The notes: generated from the sequence alone by a model not told the origin. 64,000 nt of DNA from Anaerocaecibacter muris (GCF_943192945.1 NZ_CALPCE010000003.1:1-64000); one strand, 5' to 3'. Numbered from the stretch's first letter, positions 1 through 7,987 are shown. Numbers and translations: made by a program.

Positions 1-199
1 GCAAGCCGACGCGACGGGGAAACTTTACTGTTGACGGCGTAGTCGCGGCGCAGACGGGCTTCTGTTGTCTATCCGCCAATACTCTTATTGTTGAGGTGTT
101 AGAGCCGCGTCAGACAAGGAAAGCAAGCCGACGCGACGGGGAAACTTTACTGTTGACGGCGTAGTCGCGGCGCAGACGGGCTTCTGTTGTCTATCCGCC
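1..199. repeat. 77-bp direct repeat, two copies
   Basis: Positions 1-77 and 123-199 are identical over 77 bp; the first copy may be clipped by the window edge. The 45-bp spacer (78-122) carries a string resembling the 5' arm of the element near 5.7 kb (shared core AGAGCCGCGTCAGAC). The second copy contains the left half of the structured element at 150-280, so the first copy is probably a duplicated left half of that element. With two units and no uniform short repeats it is not a CRISPR array. Confidence 0.85.
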
Positions 200-280
200 G
201 AGGGAGTGTAGAACCACCTACATGACCGAGGCGGATTGGCAAACGTAGCCCGTATCCGCCGATGAATACGACGTCAACGG
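150..280 (+). repeat. Structured gene-end element, copy A (lysS 3' end)
   Basis: A nested inverted repeat. Outer arms are 150-163 (CTGTTGACGGCGTA) and 267-280 (TACGACGTCAACGG). A middle stem ACGGGCT/AGCCCGT and an inner stem ATCCGCC/GGCGGAT follow, with an apex GGGAGTGTAG-loop-CTACATGACC. The right arm covers the last codon (CGT) and stop (TGA) of lysS, encoded on the minus strand. The nesting and apex match copies at 5754-5881 and 58443-58568, although the stem sequences differ here and stay paired. Confidence 0.7.
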
Positions 281-1776
281 CGGGGTTTCATTGTCGGGAA
301 CAGTATAACATCCCTAATCGACGCGCTGTCGGTAAGGAGCATGACCATGCGGTCTATGCCTATGCCGAGCCCGCCGGTCGGGGGCAAACCGTATTCCAAC
401 GCTTCCACAAAATCGTCGTCGGCGGCTTGCGCTTCCTCGTTGCCCTGCTTTGCCATAGCGCGTTGAGCGTCGAAGCGTTTGGCTTGGTCGAGCGGGTCGT
501 TAAGCTCGGAATAAGCGTTGCCGCCCTCCCAGCCGTTGATAAAGAACTCAAAGCGATACGTCAGTCCGTCGTCGTTGCGCTTTGCGAGCGGCGACACTTC
601 GACGGGATAACCCGTTACAAACGTCGGCTGTATGAGCGTGCTCTCGACAAGTTTGTCGAATGCGATATACATGCACTCCGCCGCGTTCTTTTCGCCCTCG
701 AACTCGATGCCGCGTTTAGTAAGCTCGGCTTGCGCCTGCTCCGCGGTGAGTTCCATAAAGTCCACGCCTACCGTTTCTTTGACAATATCGCGCATGGTAA
801 CTCTGCGCCACGGCGTGGAAATGTCTATTTGCTTGCCCTGATATTCAATCTTGTCGCCCAGCCCGATAGCGTGCGCCGCCGCGAGGTAAATGTCCTCCGT
901 GCGCTTCATCATGTCGGTGTAATCGCCGAACGCTTGGTAAAGCTCCATCATGGTGAATTCGGGGTTGTGCTTGATGTCCATACCCTCGTTACGGAAGCAC
1001 CTGCCTATTTCGTACACGCGTTCCAGCCCGCCGACGATAAGCCGTTTTAAATACAGCTCCGGCGCAATACGCATATACATGTCAAGGTCGAGCGTGTTAT
1101 GATGCGTAATAAACGGTCGCGCCGCCGCGCCGCCCGCAACGGTGTTGAGTATGGGCGTTTCCACTTCCAAAAACCCTTCCGCGTCGAGGTAACTGCGGAT
1201 AGCGGTTATCATCTTACTGCGCTTGATAAACGCGTCCTTAACGTCGGTATTGACTATAAGATCCAAATACCGCTTACGATAGCGCAAGTCGTTGTCTTTA
1301 AGCCCGTGCCACTTTTCGGGCAACGGCGTGAGCGACTTGGACAAAAGCGTAAGCTCGCGCACGGCAATCGACACTTCGCCGCGGTGCGTAATAAACACCT
1401 CGCCCGTCACGCCGATTATATCGCCTATGTCTATCTGCTTTTTGAACCCGTCGTAATTCTCCGCGCCGACCGCGTCCGTCTTGACGTAAATTTGCACCTT
1501 GCCCGAACGGTCGAGCAAATGCCCGAAACTCGCCTTGCCCATTACGCGCTTGCTCATAAGCCTGCCCGCGACGGACACGGTCTTGCCCTCTTGGGGATTA
1601 GCCGTAATTTCGTCGGCGTGCGCCGTAACGTCAAAACTCGTAATCTTAAACGGGTCCGCGCCCGCCGCGCAAAGCTCTTCCAGCTTGTTCAGCCGCACCG
1701 CTTTAAGCGCGTCGATATTCTCCTGCTCGTCCGCGGCGTTATCCGCGACGATGTTGTTATTGTTCTGTTCTGCCAT
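274..1776 (-). CDS. lysS: Lysyl-tRNA synthetase, class II
   Basis: Charges tRNA-Lys with lysine in the cytosol. The 500-aa product has an N-terminal OB-fold anticodon-binding region (about residues 60-170) and a class II catalytic core with motif 2 (RCFRNEGMD) and motif 3 (GLGIGIDRMVMLL), ending FPTMKPRR. Length is normal for the family. It lies 20 bp downstream of greA, the common Firmicutes greA-lysS pair, and is probably co-transcribed. No strong Shine-Dalgarno precedes the ATG (only CGGGT upstream). Its stop codon is inside the right arm of structured element A. Confidence 0.97.
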   Translation of the reverse strand: MAEQNNNNIVADNAADEQENIDALKAVRLNKLEELCAAGADPFKITSFDVTAHADEITANPQEGKTVSVAGRLMSKRVMGKASFGHLLDRSGKVQIYVKTDAVGAENYDGFKKQIDIGDIIGVTGEVFITHRGEVSIAVRELTLLSKSLTPLPEKWHGLKDNDLRYRKRYLDLIVNTDVKDAFIKRSKMITAIRSYLDAEGFLEVETPILNTVAGGAAARPFITHHNTLDLDMYMRIAPELYLKRLIVGGLERVYEIGRCFRNEGMDIKHNPEFTMMELYQAFGDYTDMMKRTEDIYLAAAHAIGLGDKIEYQGKQIDISTPWRRVTMRDIVKETVGVDFMELTAEQAQAELTKRGIEFEGEKNAAECMYIAFDKLVESTLIQPTFVTGYPVEVSPLAKRNDDGLTYRFEFFINGWEGGNAYSELNDPLDQAKRFDAQRAMAKQGNEEAQAADDDFVEALEYGLPPTGGLGIGIDRMVMLLTDSASIRDVILFPTMKPRR

Positions 1777-1796
1777 AGCTGTTTTATTACCCGAGT

Positions 1797-2552
1797 TTAT
1801 CTTTTGACCGCTTTCTTATCGACGACTATGCCGACGATTTTAAACAGAAGATCGCCTACCATAACGACGTCGTTTTCCTCTTTGTCGAGGAGCGCCGCAC
1901 CTACGCGCGACTCGTTGGAAATCTTGCCGTTGAGCGCGTCCGCCTCGTGCGAACCGACTATCGTATACGTTTTTAGCCCGCCGCACTTGCTTCTGTCAAC
2001 TTTGGCGCGCGGTTTGGCTTTGCTCGCGAGTTCCGCGTCGGTAAAGCCTTTGTCGATAAGTTCTTCTTTTTTGTAACGCTTGCCCGCAAGCAATTCTCCG
2101 CACGCGGTCGCGTAATCTTCGGCGGTAAGCTCGCCCAGTATGCCGCGGTTATAGCGGTTGGCGCGCATATCGTTGACCGACACCTTGGTCAAAAATCCTT
2201 CGATAATATCGGTGCGGGTAAGTCCGCATTTTTCCACTTCCGCAAGCCCGTCGGCAATATCCGCCTCTATAACTTCGACCGCGCAACCTATGGAAACAAC
2301 GTCGTCTTTTATAGACTTTTCGTCGAGAATTTTCGCGTTGGCAAGTTTTTCCTTGATAGCGTCGATTTCGTTTTGCAGTTGCGCCTGTTCCTCGCGCGCT
2401 ATTTCGTATTCGGCGTTTTCCGAAAGGTCGCCTTGCGCGCGCGCTTTGGCAATTTCCTCGACGATAGCGGGCATTTCGACCATTTTGATATGTTCGAGCC
2501 GTTCTTCGAGCTCGCGCTTACCTGCCGCGGTCATAATATATTCTTTGGGCAT
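1797..2552 (-). CDS. greA: Transcription elongation factor GreA with an internal insertion
   Basis: GreA rescues backtracked RNA polymerase by stimulating transcript cleavage. The N-terminal coiled coil (about 1-80) keeps the tip GDLSEN with Asp42 and Glu45. The C-terminal FKBP-like domain is recognisable from KTYTIVGSHEADALNGKIS onward. At 251 aa it is about 95 residues longer than the usual ~158: an extra mostly helical, Lys/Asp/Glu-rich segment (about 97-192) sits between the first strand of the C-terminal domain (VSIGCAVEV) and the next (KTYTIVG). The insert is open reading frame, not a frameshift. Shine-Dalgarno AAGGAG precedes the ATG by 8 nt. First gene of greA-lysS. Confidence 0.92.
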   Translation of the reverse strand: MPKEYIMTAAGKRELEERLEHIKMVEMPAIVEEIAKARAQGDLSENAEYEIAREEQAQLQNEIDAIKEKLANAKILDEKSIKDDVVSIGCAVEVIEADIADGLAEVEKCGLTRTDIIEGFLTKVSVNDMRANRYNRGILGELTAEDYATACGELLAGKRYKKEELIDKGFTDAELASKAKPRAKVDRSKCGGLKTYTIVGSHEADALNGKISNESRVGAALLDKEENDVVMVGDLLFKIVGIVVDKKAVKR

Positions 2553-2583
2553 AATTAACTCCTTGCCTATTTATTCATAATAT

Positions 2584-2612
2584 ATTATAAAACATGCCCG
2601 TAATTTAGTCAA
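2584..2612 (-). promoter_or_regulatory. Sigma-A promoter of greA-lysS
   Basis: On the minus strand, -35 TTGACT (2607-2612), 17-bp spacer, -10 TATAAT (2584-2589). This predicts a transcript starting about 25 nt upstream of the greA ATG. Confidence 0.85.
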
Positions 2613-2697
2613 GTGTTTTAACAACTCCGCGCCCGCCGCGCTTTTAGCTTTTGCCCGCGCGAATCGCGCCGCACAGCGCGGCGACGGACGAACATTG

Positions 2698-2726
2698 TCA
2701 TATTCGGTCGAATGCGCTCATACATT
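2698..2726 (+). promoter_or_regulatory. Sigma-E-type sporulation promoter of spoIIID
   Basis: -35 TCATATT (2698-2704), 14-bp spacer, -10 CATACATT (2719-2726). This fits the published B. subtilis sigma-E consensus (KMATATT, 13-15 bp, CATACAHT) at every position. The expected start is about 23 nt upstream of the spoIIID ATG. In B. subtilis spoIIID is transcribed by sigma-E in the mother cell. Confidence 0.82.
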
Positions 2727-2755
2727 ATACAACCGCACAAAATCGGAGAGTGATT

Positions 2756-3019
2756 ATGAACGACCGTAAGAATACGCGCGCAGTCGAACTCGGCAAGTAC
2801 ATTGCCGAAACTCATTGCACCGTGCGCGAAGCCGCAAAGCGGTTTGACATCGGCAAATCGACCGTACACAAAGACGTCACCGAACGCCTGTCCAAGCTCG
2901 ACGACGCGCTGTTTGAAAAAGTGCGCAAAATCCTCGATTACAATTTGAGCGTGCGCCACCTGCGCGGCGGCGAAGCGACCAAGCACAAGTGTGAAGCGCG
3001 AAAATCCAAACCGAACTGA
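2756..3019 (+). CDS. spoIIID: Sporulation transcriptional regulator SpoIIID
   Basis: A small DNA-binding regulator of mother-cell gene expression during sporulation, 87 aa as in the family. The helix-turn-helix spans about residues 22-45 (CTVREAAKRFDIGKSTVHKD), followed by the hallmark ILDYN...RHLRGGEATK. The start chosen is ATG 2756 with Shine-Dalgarno GGAGAG 6 nt upstream; the frame is open further upstream to 2651, but that would read through the sigma-E promoter. It is monocistronic on the plus strand between divergent greA and convergent prs, with a shared terminator at 3173-3197. Confidence 0.95.
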   Translation: MNDRKNTRAVELGKYIAETHCTVREAAKRFDIGKSTVHKDVTERLSKLDDALFEKVRKILDYNLSVRHLRGGEATKHKCEARKSKPN

Positions 3020-3172
3020 CAAAACAACTGTCGCACTAAACTCGACGGCGCGCCGCAACCATATTATTACAATACATAGCGTAAGCCGCGCGACACAATG
3101 CGGACGCGGTTTTTATAATATTACATCGCGGGGAATTTTTAACGCATTGCCCGCGCAGAATTTTTGCATTGA

Positions 3173-3197
3173 AAAACCCGTGATAATCACGGGTTTT
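3173..3197. terminator. Bidirectional terminator, spoIIID / prs
   Basis: AAAACCCGTG - ATAAT - CACGGGTTTT: a 10-bp perfect stem with U-tracts on both strands, between convergent genes. Confidence 0.88.
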
Positions 3198-3208
3198 AAG
3201 CATTGTTA

Positions 3209-4174
3209 TCAGTCGTAAAGTTTGGACACGGGCAGATCCGCGAATATCGCGGCAATCGCCTCGGCGAATATGGGCGCGACCGACACGGTTATAAACTTTT
3301 CCACTCTCTTGTCCTGCGGAAGCTCTATGGTGTCGAGCAAGAACAGCTTTTTGATGACCGAGTTTTGCAGTCTGTCCATGGCGGGACCGGACAATACGGG
3401 GTGCGTACAACAAGCGTAAACGTCGCTCGCGCCGCCCACATCGACAAGCGCTTTTGCGCCCTGCGTGATTGTGCCCGCGGTGTCAATCATGTCGTCCACA
3501 ATAAGACAGCGTTTGCCCTTTACGTCGCCGATAATATTCATGACTTCCATGACGTTGGCTTTGGGTCTGCGCTTATCGACGATTGCAAGCGTCTTATTGA
3601 GTTTTTGCGCCATTTGCCGCGCTCTGCCCACCGAGCCGACGTCCGGAGATACGATAACGAGATCGTCGCCCGCTTCCTTTATAAACTGTTCGCCCGCAAT
3701 CGCTTTGGCGAGAATGGGCACGCCCAAAAGGTGATCGACGGGTATGCTGAAAAAGCCCTGTATCTGCGCCGCGTGCAAGTCCATAGTAAGAACTCTGTCC
3801 GCTCCCGCAGTCGTTATGAGATCGGCAACGAGCTTTGCGGTAATGGGGTCGCGCGCGCGCGCTTTTCTGTCCTGACGCGCGTAACCGAAATACGGGATTA
3901 CCGCGGTTATGCGTCCCGCCGACGCGCGTTTCAACGCGTCTATCATGACCAAAAGTTCCATAAGATTGTCGTTGGTCGGCATGGACGTAGACTGTATTAC
4001 AAACACGTCGCAGCCGCGTACCGACTCGCCTATGCTTACGGAAATTTCGCCGTCGCTGAACTTGCTTACTTCCGCCTCGGACAGCTTCATTTTGAGCCGT
4101 ACCGCTATCTGTTGCGCAAGTTCCTTGCACGCGTTGCCGCAAAACAATTTAATCTTGTTGCCGTGAGCTATCAT
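3209..4174 (-). CDS. prs: Ribose-phosphate pyrophosphokinase (PRPP synthetase)
   Basis: Makes PRPP from ribose 5-phosphate and ATP for nucleotide, His and Trp synthesis. The 321 aa match class I enzymes: the flexible-loop region with [13 protein letters not shown], the [11 protein letters not shown] segment, and the PRPP-binding loop [12 protein letters not shown] near residue 220. Shine-Dalgarno GGAGG 7 nt before the ATG. It follows the glmU-like gene by 36 bp, the standard Firmicutes glmU-prs order, and is probably co-transcribed with it. Confidence 0.97.
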   Translation of the reverse strand: MIAHGNKIKLFCGNACKELAQQIAVRLKMKLSEAEVSKFSDGEISVSIGESVRGCDVFVIQSTSMPTNDNLMELLVMIDALKRASAGRITAVIPYFGYARQDRKARARDPITAKLVADLITTAGADRVLTMDLHAAQIQGFFSIPVDHLLGVPILAKAIAGEQFIKEAGDDLVIVSPDVGSVGRARQMAQKLNKTLAIVDKRRPKANVMEVMNIIGDVKGKRCLIVDDMIDTAGTITQGAKALVDVGGASDVYACCTHPVLSGPAMDRLQNSVIKKLFLLDTIELPQDKRVEKFITVSVAPIFAEAIAAIFADLPVSKLYD

Positions 4175-4210
4175 TGGTTGCCTCCAAAATATCGGGATAT
4201 AAATTTATGT

Positions 4211-5428
4211 TTACGACCTGTCGCCGTTGTCCCCGTTGTCGTCGCCGCGCGCCTCGGCGTTTTGCGCGGTAGTCGCCGCGCCGTCTATAATTCCGTCCGA
4301 AAACTCGACAAGACTGTATGCCCGCGGCGCGGTGTTGCCGCTTGGCGGCGCGTACATATTGCCCTGCCAGTTGGGAATAAGCGTCTGGCGCGCGCGCGCG
4401 ATTGCGAGCGCCTGCTCGGGCACTTCCTTCGTTATTGTCGAGCCCGCCGCAATGAACGAACGATCGGCTATTTTTACGGGCGCAACGATATTCGCATTGG
4501 AACCTATAAACACCCGACTGCCGATAACCGATTTGTATTTGTTTTTGCCGTCGTAATTTGCAAAGACAACGCCGCACCCGACGTTGCAATCCTTGCCGAG
4601 TTCCGCGTCGCCGACGTAAGACAAATGACTGACTTTACAGCCGTCGCCGATTACGCAGTTTTTAAGCTCGACGAAATCCCCTATACGGCACCCGCACCCA
4701 ACGACCGTGTTGGGACGGATATAAGCAAACGGTCCGACGCGAGTGTCCGCGCCGATAAGACTGTCGTACAGTCTGGAACTGTCGATTCTCGCGCCCCTGC
4801 CTATTATGCAGTTTTCGATATAGTTGCCCGGAAGGACATGCGCGTCCGACTTGATAATGGTTTTGCCTTTTAAAAAGTTATACGGCTCGATTATCGCGCC
4901 CTTGGAAATTACTACGTCGCAATCTATGTGCGTATTGTTAAAATCGGGAATACGCACGCCGTTGGCGGCATGATAATGCAGTATGCGCCGACGAATAACG
5001 TCCGTTATGCGCGACAGCGATTCGCAGTCCGTCACCGCCTCGAACTCGCCGCCGCCCGCAGGCTCTTGCGGAAATATTTCCGTCGCTTCGAGCAGGTATT
5101 CGGTTTTGAACACGCACCCGCGCGGAAGTTTAATCATATTAAGTTTTTGCTCGACGAGCTGTTTGACAGCCACCTCGACGGTCTTTCTGTTGACGAGCGG
5201 CGTATCGCAATAAAGCGCGACCGTCACAGGCTTGGTTTTATCCACAGCCGCTTTCAGCTTGTCCGCAAGATTGATAACAGGCGAAGCGTCCACAGTCGTA
5301 TACTGTGCGTTAAGCGCAGCCGCCGCCCAACCTTCGAGCGTCTTGCCGAGTACGGGAATATCCCACGCCTCGCCCAACGCGTTGTTTTTTACGCGAAGTA
5401 TTATACCGTTCAATCCCAAATCAACCAT
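4211..5428 (-). CDS. glmU: GlmU-like glucosamine-1-phosphate acetyltransferase with a vestigial uridyltransferase domain
   Basis: The C-terminal left-handed beta-helix (about 165-385) has the acetyltransferase features of GlmU: RPNTVVG, LKN, the His-containing KVSHLSYVGDAE, NYDGKNKYK, and AAGSTIT. The N-terminal domain is only about 145 residues instead of ~230 and lacks the nucleotide-binding LAAGxGTRM loop; remnants such as VALYCDTPLVNRKT align with the GDTPL region. So acetyl transfer to glucosamine-1-P looks likely and UTP-dependent uridylylation unlikely. The start chosen is ATG 5428: a TTG at 5452 lies inside the promoter. 405 aa versus ~455 usual. No Shine-Dalgarno; the promoter places +1 on the ATG. 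A ~40-residue low-complexity Asp/Gly-rich tail ends the protein. Confidence 0.85.
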   Translation of the reverse strand: MVDLGLNGIILRVKNNALGEAWDIPVLGKTLEGWAAAALNAQYTTVDASPVINLADKLKAAVDKTKPVTVALYCDTPLVNRKTVEVAVKQLVEQKLNMIKLPRGCVFKTEYLLEATEIFPQEPAGGGEFEAVTDCESLSRITDVIRRRILHYHAANGVRIPDFNNTHIDCDVVISKGAIIEPYNFLKGKTIIKSDAHVLPGNYIENCIIGRGARIDSSRLYDSLIGADTRVGPFAYIRPNTVVGCGCRIGDFVELKNCVIGDGCKVSHLSYVGDAELGKDCNVGCGVVFANYDGKNKYKSVIGSRVFIGSNANIVAPVKIADRSFIAAGSTITKEVPEQALAIARARQTLIPNWQGNMYAPPSGNTAPRAYSLVEFSDGIIDGAATTAQNAEARGDDNGDNGDRS

Positions 5429-5434
5429 AGTTAC

Positions 5435-5463
5435 ATTATACCCTTTTGACAAAAAATAGTCAA
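5435..5463 (-). promoter_or_regulatory. Sigma-A promoter of glmU-prs, leaderless configuration
   Basis: Minus strand -35 TTGACT (5458-5463), 17 bp, -10 TATAAT (5435-5440). Six nt (GTAACT) separate the -10 from ATG 5428, so the expected +1 is the A of the start codon. Confidence 0.8.
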
Positions 5464-5750
5464 CTTAATATATGTCGCTGTGTGCCGCAAATATCCTAAT
5501 TTTATAGCCGCTCGTATATCATTGCCGCAAATACGTTTCTCTCTTCGCGACGGCTGACGAAACATCAACACACCGCACAGCCTTTGAGCGCGTAAATGCG
5601 AGCAAGACGGACAACCGGCGACGATGTACGACGGGAATGTAGACCCCTTTCACGCCGCACAGCCTTTGAGCGCGTAGAGCCGCGTCAGACGCGCAACAGT
5701 CGGCGAGCCGCCGAAGGGAGTGTAGAACCCGCCATACCTTTCACCCGCAC
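5464..5750. repeat. Tandem partial copies of the gene-end element
   Basis: This gene-free stretch holds decayed units of the element completed at 5754-5881. The left arm CTTTGAGCGCGTA, preceded by CGCACAG, occurs at 5582-5594, 5664-5676 and again at 5754-5766, spaced 82 and 90 bp. Half-apex motifs GGGAATGTAGA and GGGAGTGTAGA follow the first two. A stray right-half string GACGGCTGACGAAACAT lies near 5542-5558. No coding potential seen; positions 5464-5540 hold nothing recognisable. Confidence 0.75.
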
Positions 5751-5753
5751 AGT

Positions 5754-5881
5754 CTTTGAGCGCGTAGATACGAGTTAGGCAAGGAAGTCCGAGCGAGCGC
5801 GTCGGGGAGCGTACTTCGCGTACGTGACCCAAGCGATCGCGACGGCTGACGAAGCATAACGAAGTATATACGCGCTCAAAG
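5754..5881 (+). repeat. Structured gene-end element, copy B (ABC-F 3' end)
   Basis: Outer arms CTTTGAGCGCGTA (5754-5766) and TACGCGCTCAAAG (5869-5881) are perfect inverted repeats. Second stem GTTAGGC (5774-5780) / GCATAAC (5854-5860) with one internal mismatch; then a variable long stem (GCGAGCGC/GCGATCGC) and the apex GGGGAGCGTAC-TTCGC-GTACGTGACCC. Conserved unpaired strings are AAGGAA on the left and CTGACGAA on the right. The last Leu codon CTT and stop TGA of the ABC-F gene (minus strand) lie in the right arm. Confidence 0.8.
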
Positions 5882-7453
5882 AGCGGCTATATATTCATCA
5901 TAAGTAACAGGCCTATCATACGACTTACGCCCGCCGTCGATTGAGATAATGCGGTTAGCGACCGAGGACATTATTTCCTCGTCCGCGGTTATAAACAGTA
6001 TGGGCGCTTTAAAGTTGATCATGCCTTTATTAAGCGACGTAATGCTTTCCAAGTCCAAGTGGTTGGTCGGCTCGTCGAATATGAGGAAGTTGGGCGACAG
6101 CAGCATCATGCGCGCGAGCATGCACCGCGCTTTCTCGCCGCCCGACAGCACGTTTGCGGACTTTAACGCTTCGTCGCCCGAGAACAACAGCCGCCCCAGC
6201 CACGACCGCAAGTATTCCTGTTCGTGGTTTTCCGACCATTGGTCAATCCACTTTACAAGCGACAGCGAACAGCCGTCGAAATACTTATCGTAATTTTGCG
6301 GCATGTACGCGGGCTTTACGTTTTTGCCCCAAATAACTCTGCCCGAATCGGGTTCGCTCTCGCCGAAAATGCAATCGAACAGCTCTGCAACGGCAAGGCT
6401 GTTATCGGTCAAAAATCCTATTTTGTCGTCGCGCCCGACCGAGAACGTCACGTCCTCGAAAAACCCTTTCTTGGTAAGTTTTTCGACGCGCAAAATATCG
6501 TTGCCGGGGTCGCGCTCGAACTTGTAATCGATATACGGGTACTTGCGCGACGACGGCTTGATGTCCTGTATTTCTATCTTGTCGAGCTCGCGCTTACGGC
6601 TTGTCGCCTGCTTGGACTTGGACGCGTTAGCCGAGAACCGCGCAATAAATTCGCGCAATTCCTTAATTCGCGCCTCCGCCTTTTTGTTGGCTTCGCGCTG
6701 TTGGCGCAAGATGAGCTGTGAAGATTCGTACCAAAAATCATAGTTGCCGACAAACATATTGATAGCGGAATAGTCCACGTCGCATATATGCGTGCAAACC
6801 TGATTCAAGAAGTGACGGTTGTGCGACACGACAAGCACCGTGGCTTGCTCCATGCTCTTAATATACTCCTGCAACCACCGCACCGTTTTAATATCGAGGT
6901 TGTTTGTAGGCTCGTCCAAAAGCAGAATATCGGGCTTGCCGAAAAGACACTGCGCGATTAGCACTTTGACTTTGACTTTGGGCTCGATTTCGCGCATGGG
7001 CGTATCGAACAACGCTTGGTCTATGCCTATGCTGTTTAAAAGCGTTTCCGCGTCGATTTCGCACTCGTAACCGCCCAGCTCGCCGTACTTGGTTTCGAGC
7101 TCCGCCGCGATATTGCCGTCCTCCTCGGTAAAGTCGGACTTGGCATACAGAGCGTCGCGCTTGCAGCGTATTTCTTCAAGCTCTTTATGCCCGCAAATAA
7201 CCGCTTCGCGCACGGTGTATTCGTCGTAAGCGTTTTGGTTCTGTTCGAGAACGGACATGCGCTCGCCCTTGCCCATTGTTATATCGCCCTTGCTCGGCTC
7301 TATCTTGCCCGACAACAGCTTTAAAAACGTGGACTTGCCCGCGCCGTTCGCGCCGATAATGCCGTAACAGTTGCCGCTTGCAAACTTGATATTTACGTTC
7401 TCGAACAGCACGCGCGTGCCGAACTGCAATTTTACGTTGGATACGTTAATCAT
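5876..7453 (-). CDS. ABC-F family ATPase (YbiT/YkpA-like) with one degenerate nucleotide site
   Basis: A soluble tandem-ABC protein of the ribosome-associated ABC-F class, 525 aa. NBD1 has an intact Walker A (GANGAGKST, 34-42), Walker B (ILLLDEPTNNLD) and switch His (SHNRHF), but its signature is degenerate (EIEPKVKVKV, ~155-164). The linker contains the typical FSANASKSKQATSRKRELDK. NBD2 has LSGGEK (436-441) and FLIFDEPTNHLD, yet Walker A is gone (IGFLTDNSLAVA, ~345-356) and the His switch is ITADEE. Hence only the composite site NBD1-Walker A with NBD2-signature looks functional. Shine-Dalgarno GAGGAA, 12 nt spacing. The stop codon lies within element B. Confidence 0.9.
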   Translation of the reverse strand: MINVSNVKLQFGTRVLFENVNIKFASGNCYGIIGANGAGKSTFLKLLSGKIEPSKGDITMGKGERMSVLEQNQNAYDEYTVREAVICGHKELEEIRCKRDALYAKSDFTEEDGNIAAELETKYGELGGYECEIDAETLLNSIGIDQALFDTPMREIEPKVKVKVLIAQCLFGKPDILLLDEPTNNLDIKTVRWLQEYIKSMEQATVLVVSHNRHFLNQVCTHICDVDYSAINMFVGNYDFWYESSQLILRQQREANKKAEARIKELREFIARFSANASKSKQATSRKRELDKIEIQDIKPSSRKYPYIDYKFERDPGNDILRVEKLTKKGFFEDVTFSVGRDDKIGFLTDNSLAVAELFDCIFGESEPDSGRVIWGKNVKPAYMPQNYDKYFDGCSLSLVKWIDQWSENHEQEYLRSWLGRLLFSGDEALKSANVLSGGEKARCMLARMMLLSPNFLIFDEPTNHLDLESITSLNKGMINFKAPILFITADEEIMSSVANRIISIDGGRKSYDRPVTYDEYIAAL

Positions 7454-7495
7454 TGTTAAAACTTATTCCTCGATATTTTCGGATATTATTTCAAA

Positions 7496-7526
7496 TAGAA
7501 AAACGGACAAACATGTCGCCCGTTTT
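7496..7526 (-). terminator. Terminator of rpsF-ssb-rpsR
   Basis: On the minus strand, AACGGGC-loop-GTCCGTT (one G-U pair) followed by TTTTTCTA, 115 nt after the rpsR stop. The 115 nt between them show no gene. Confidence 0.78.
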
Positions 7527-7640
7527 GTTTTGGTACCGTAACGCTCGCGCAGGGCGTGTCGGGCGGGCGTCAATGACTACCCGTATCACGCCGATCGGCA
7601 AGCGCGTAAGCAATGCTTTAACTTGCTTGTTTGCGACTGA

Positions 7641-7916
7641 TTATTCGCCGCGGAAAGGAAGCAACGCCATTACGCGCGCGCGCTTGATAGCGGTCGTAAC
7701 GTCGCGCTGATGTTCGGCGCAAAGTCCGGTCGCGCGGCGCGGCAAAATTTTGCCGTTTTCCGCGGTATACTTTTTAAGACGCTCGACGTCCTTGTAATCG
7801 ACATGGTCGATATGACCTTGGCAATACTCGCAAACGCGCTTTTTGGCGGGGCGGCGGGAACGACGTACCTTGTCGTCACCGTCGTTGGCTTTAACTCTGG
7901 TTTTATTTTTATCCAT
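7641..7916 (-). CDS. rpsR: 30S ribosomal protein S18, zinc-binding form
   Basis: S18 pairs with S6 on the 30S platform. 91 aa with the conserved core [21 protein letters not shown] and an [18 protein letters not shown] end. It carries CEYC near the N terminus and CAEH later, the metal-ligand set of the so-called C+ form of S18, so zinc binding is expected. Last gene of rpsF-ssb-rpsR, 71 nt after ssb. Confidence 0.97.
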   Translation of the reverse strand: MDKNKTRVKANDGDDKVRRSRRPAKKRVCEYCQGHIDHVDYKDVERLKKYTAENGKILPRRATGLCAEHQRDVTTAIKRARVMALLPFRGE

Positions 7917-7987
7917 GACGGAAAACTCCTTAAATATTTTTAAATGTCGTAGTTAAGACGTACCGCTATGCGGCGTGTACGGTTTGA

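Noticed and set aside
1-199. CRISPR-like repeat at the window start
   Set aside because: Only two 77-bp units with a 45-bp spacer and no cas genes; the units are parts of the structured gene-end element.
5238-5246. DnaA box TTATCCACA
   Set aside because: A single copy inside the glmU coding region; no cluster or AT-rich unwinding region, so no origin is called.
5429-5452. TTG start of the glmU-like gene at 5452
   Set aside because: It lies within the spacer of the gene's own promoter, so it cannot be in the transcript.
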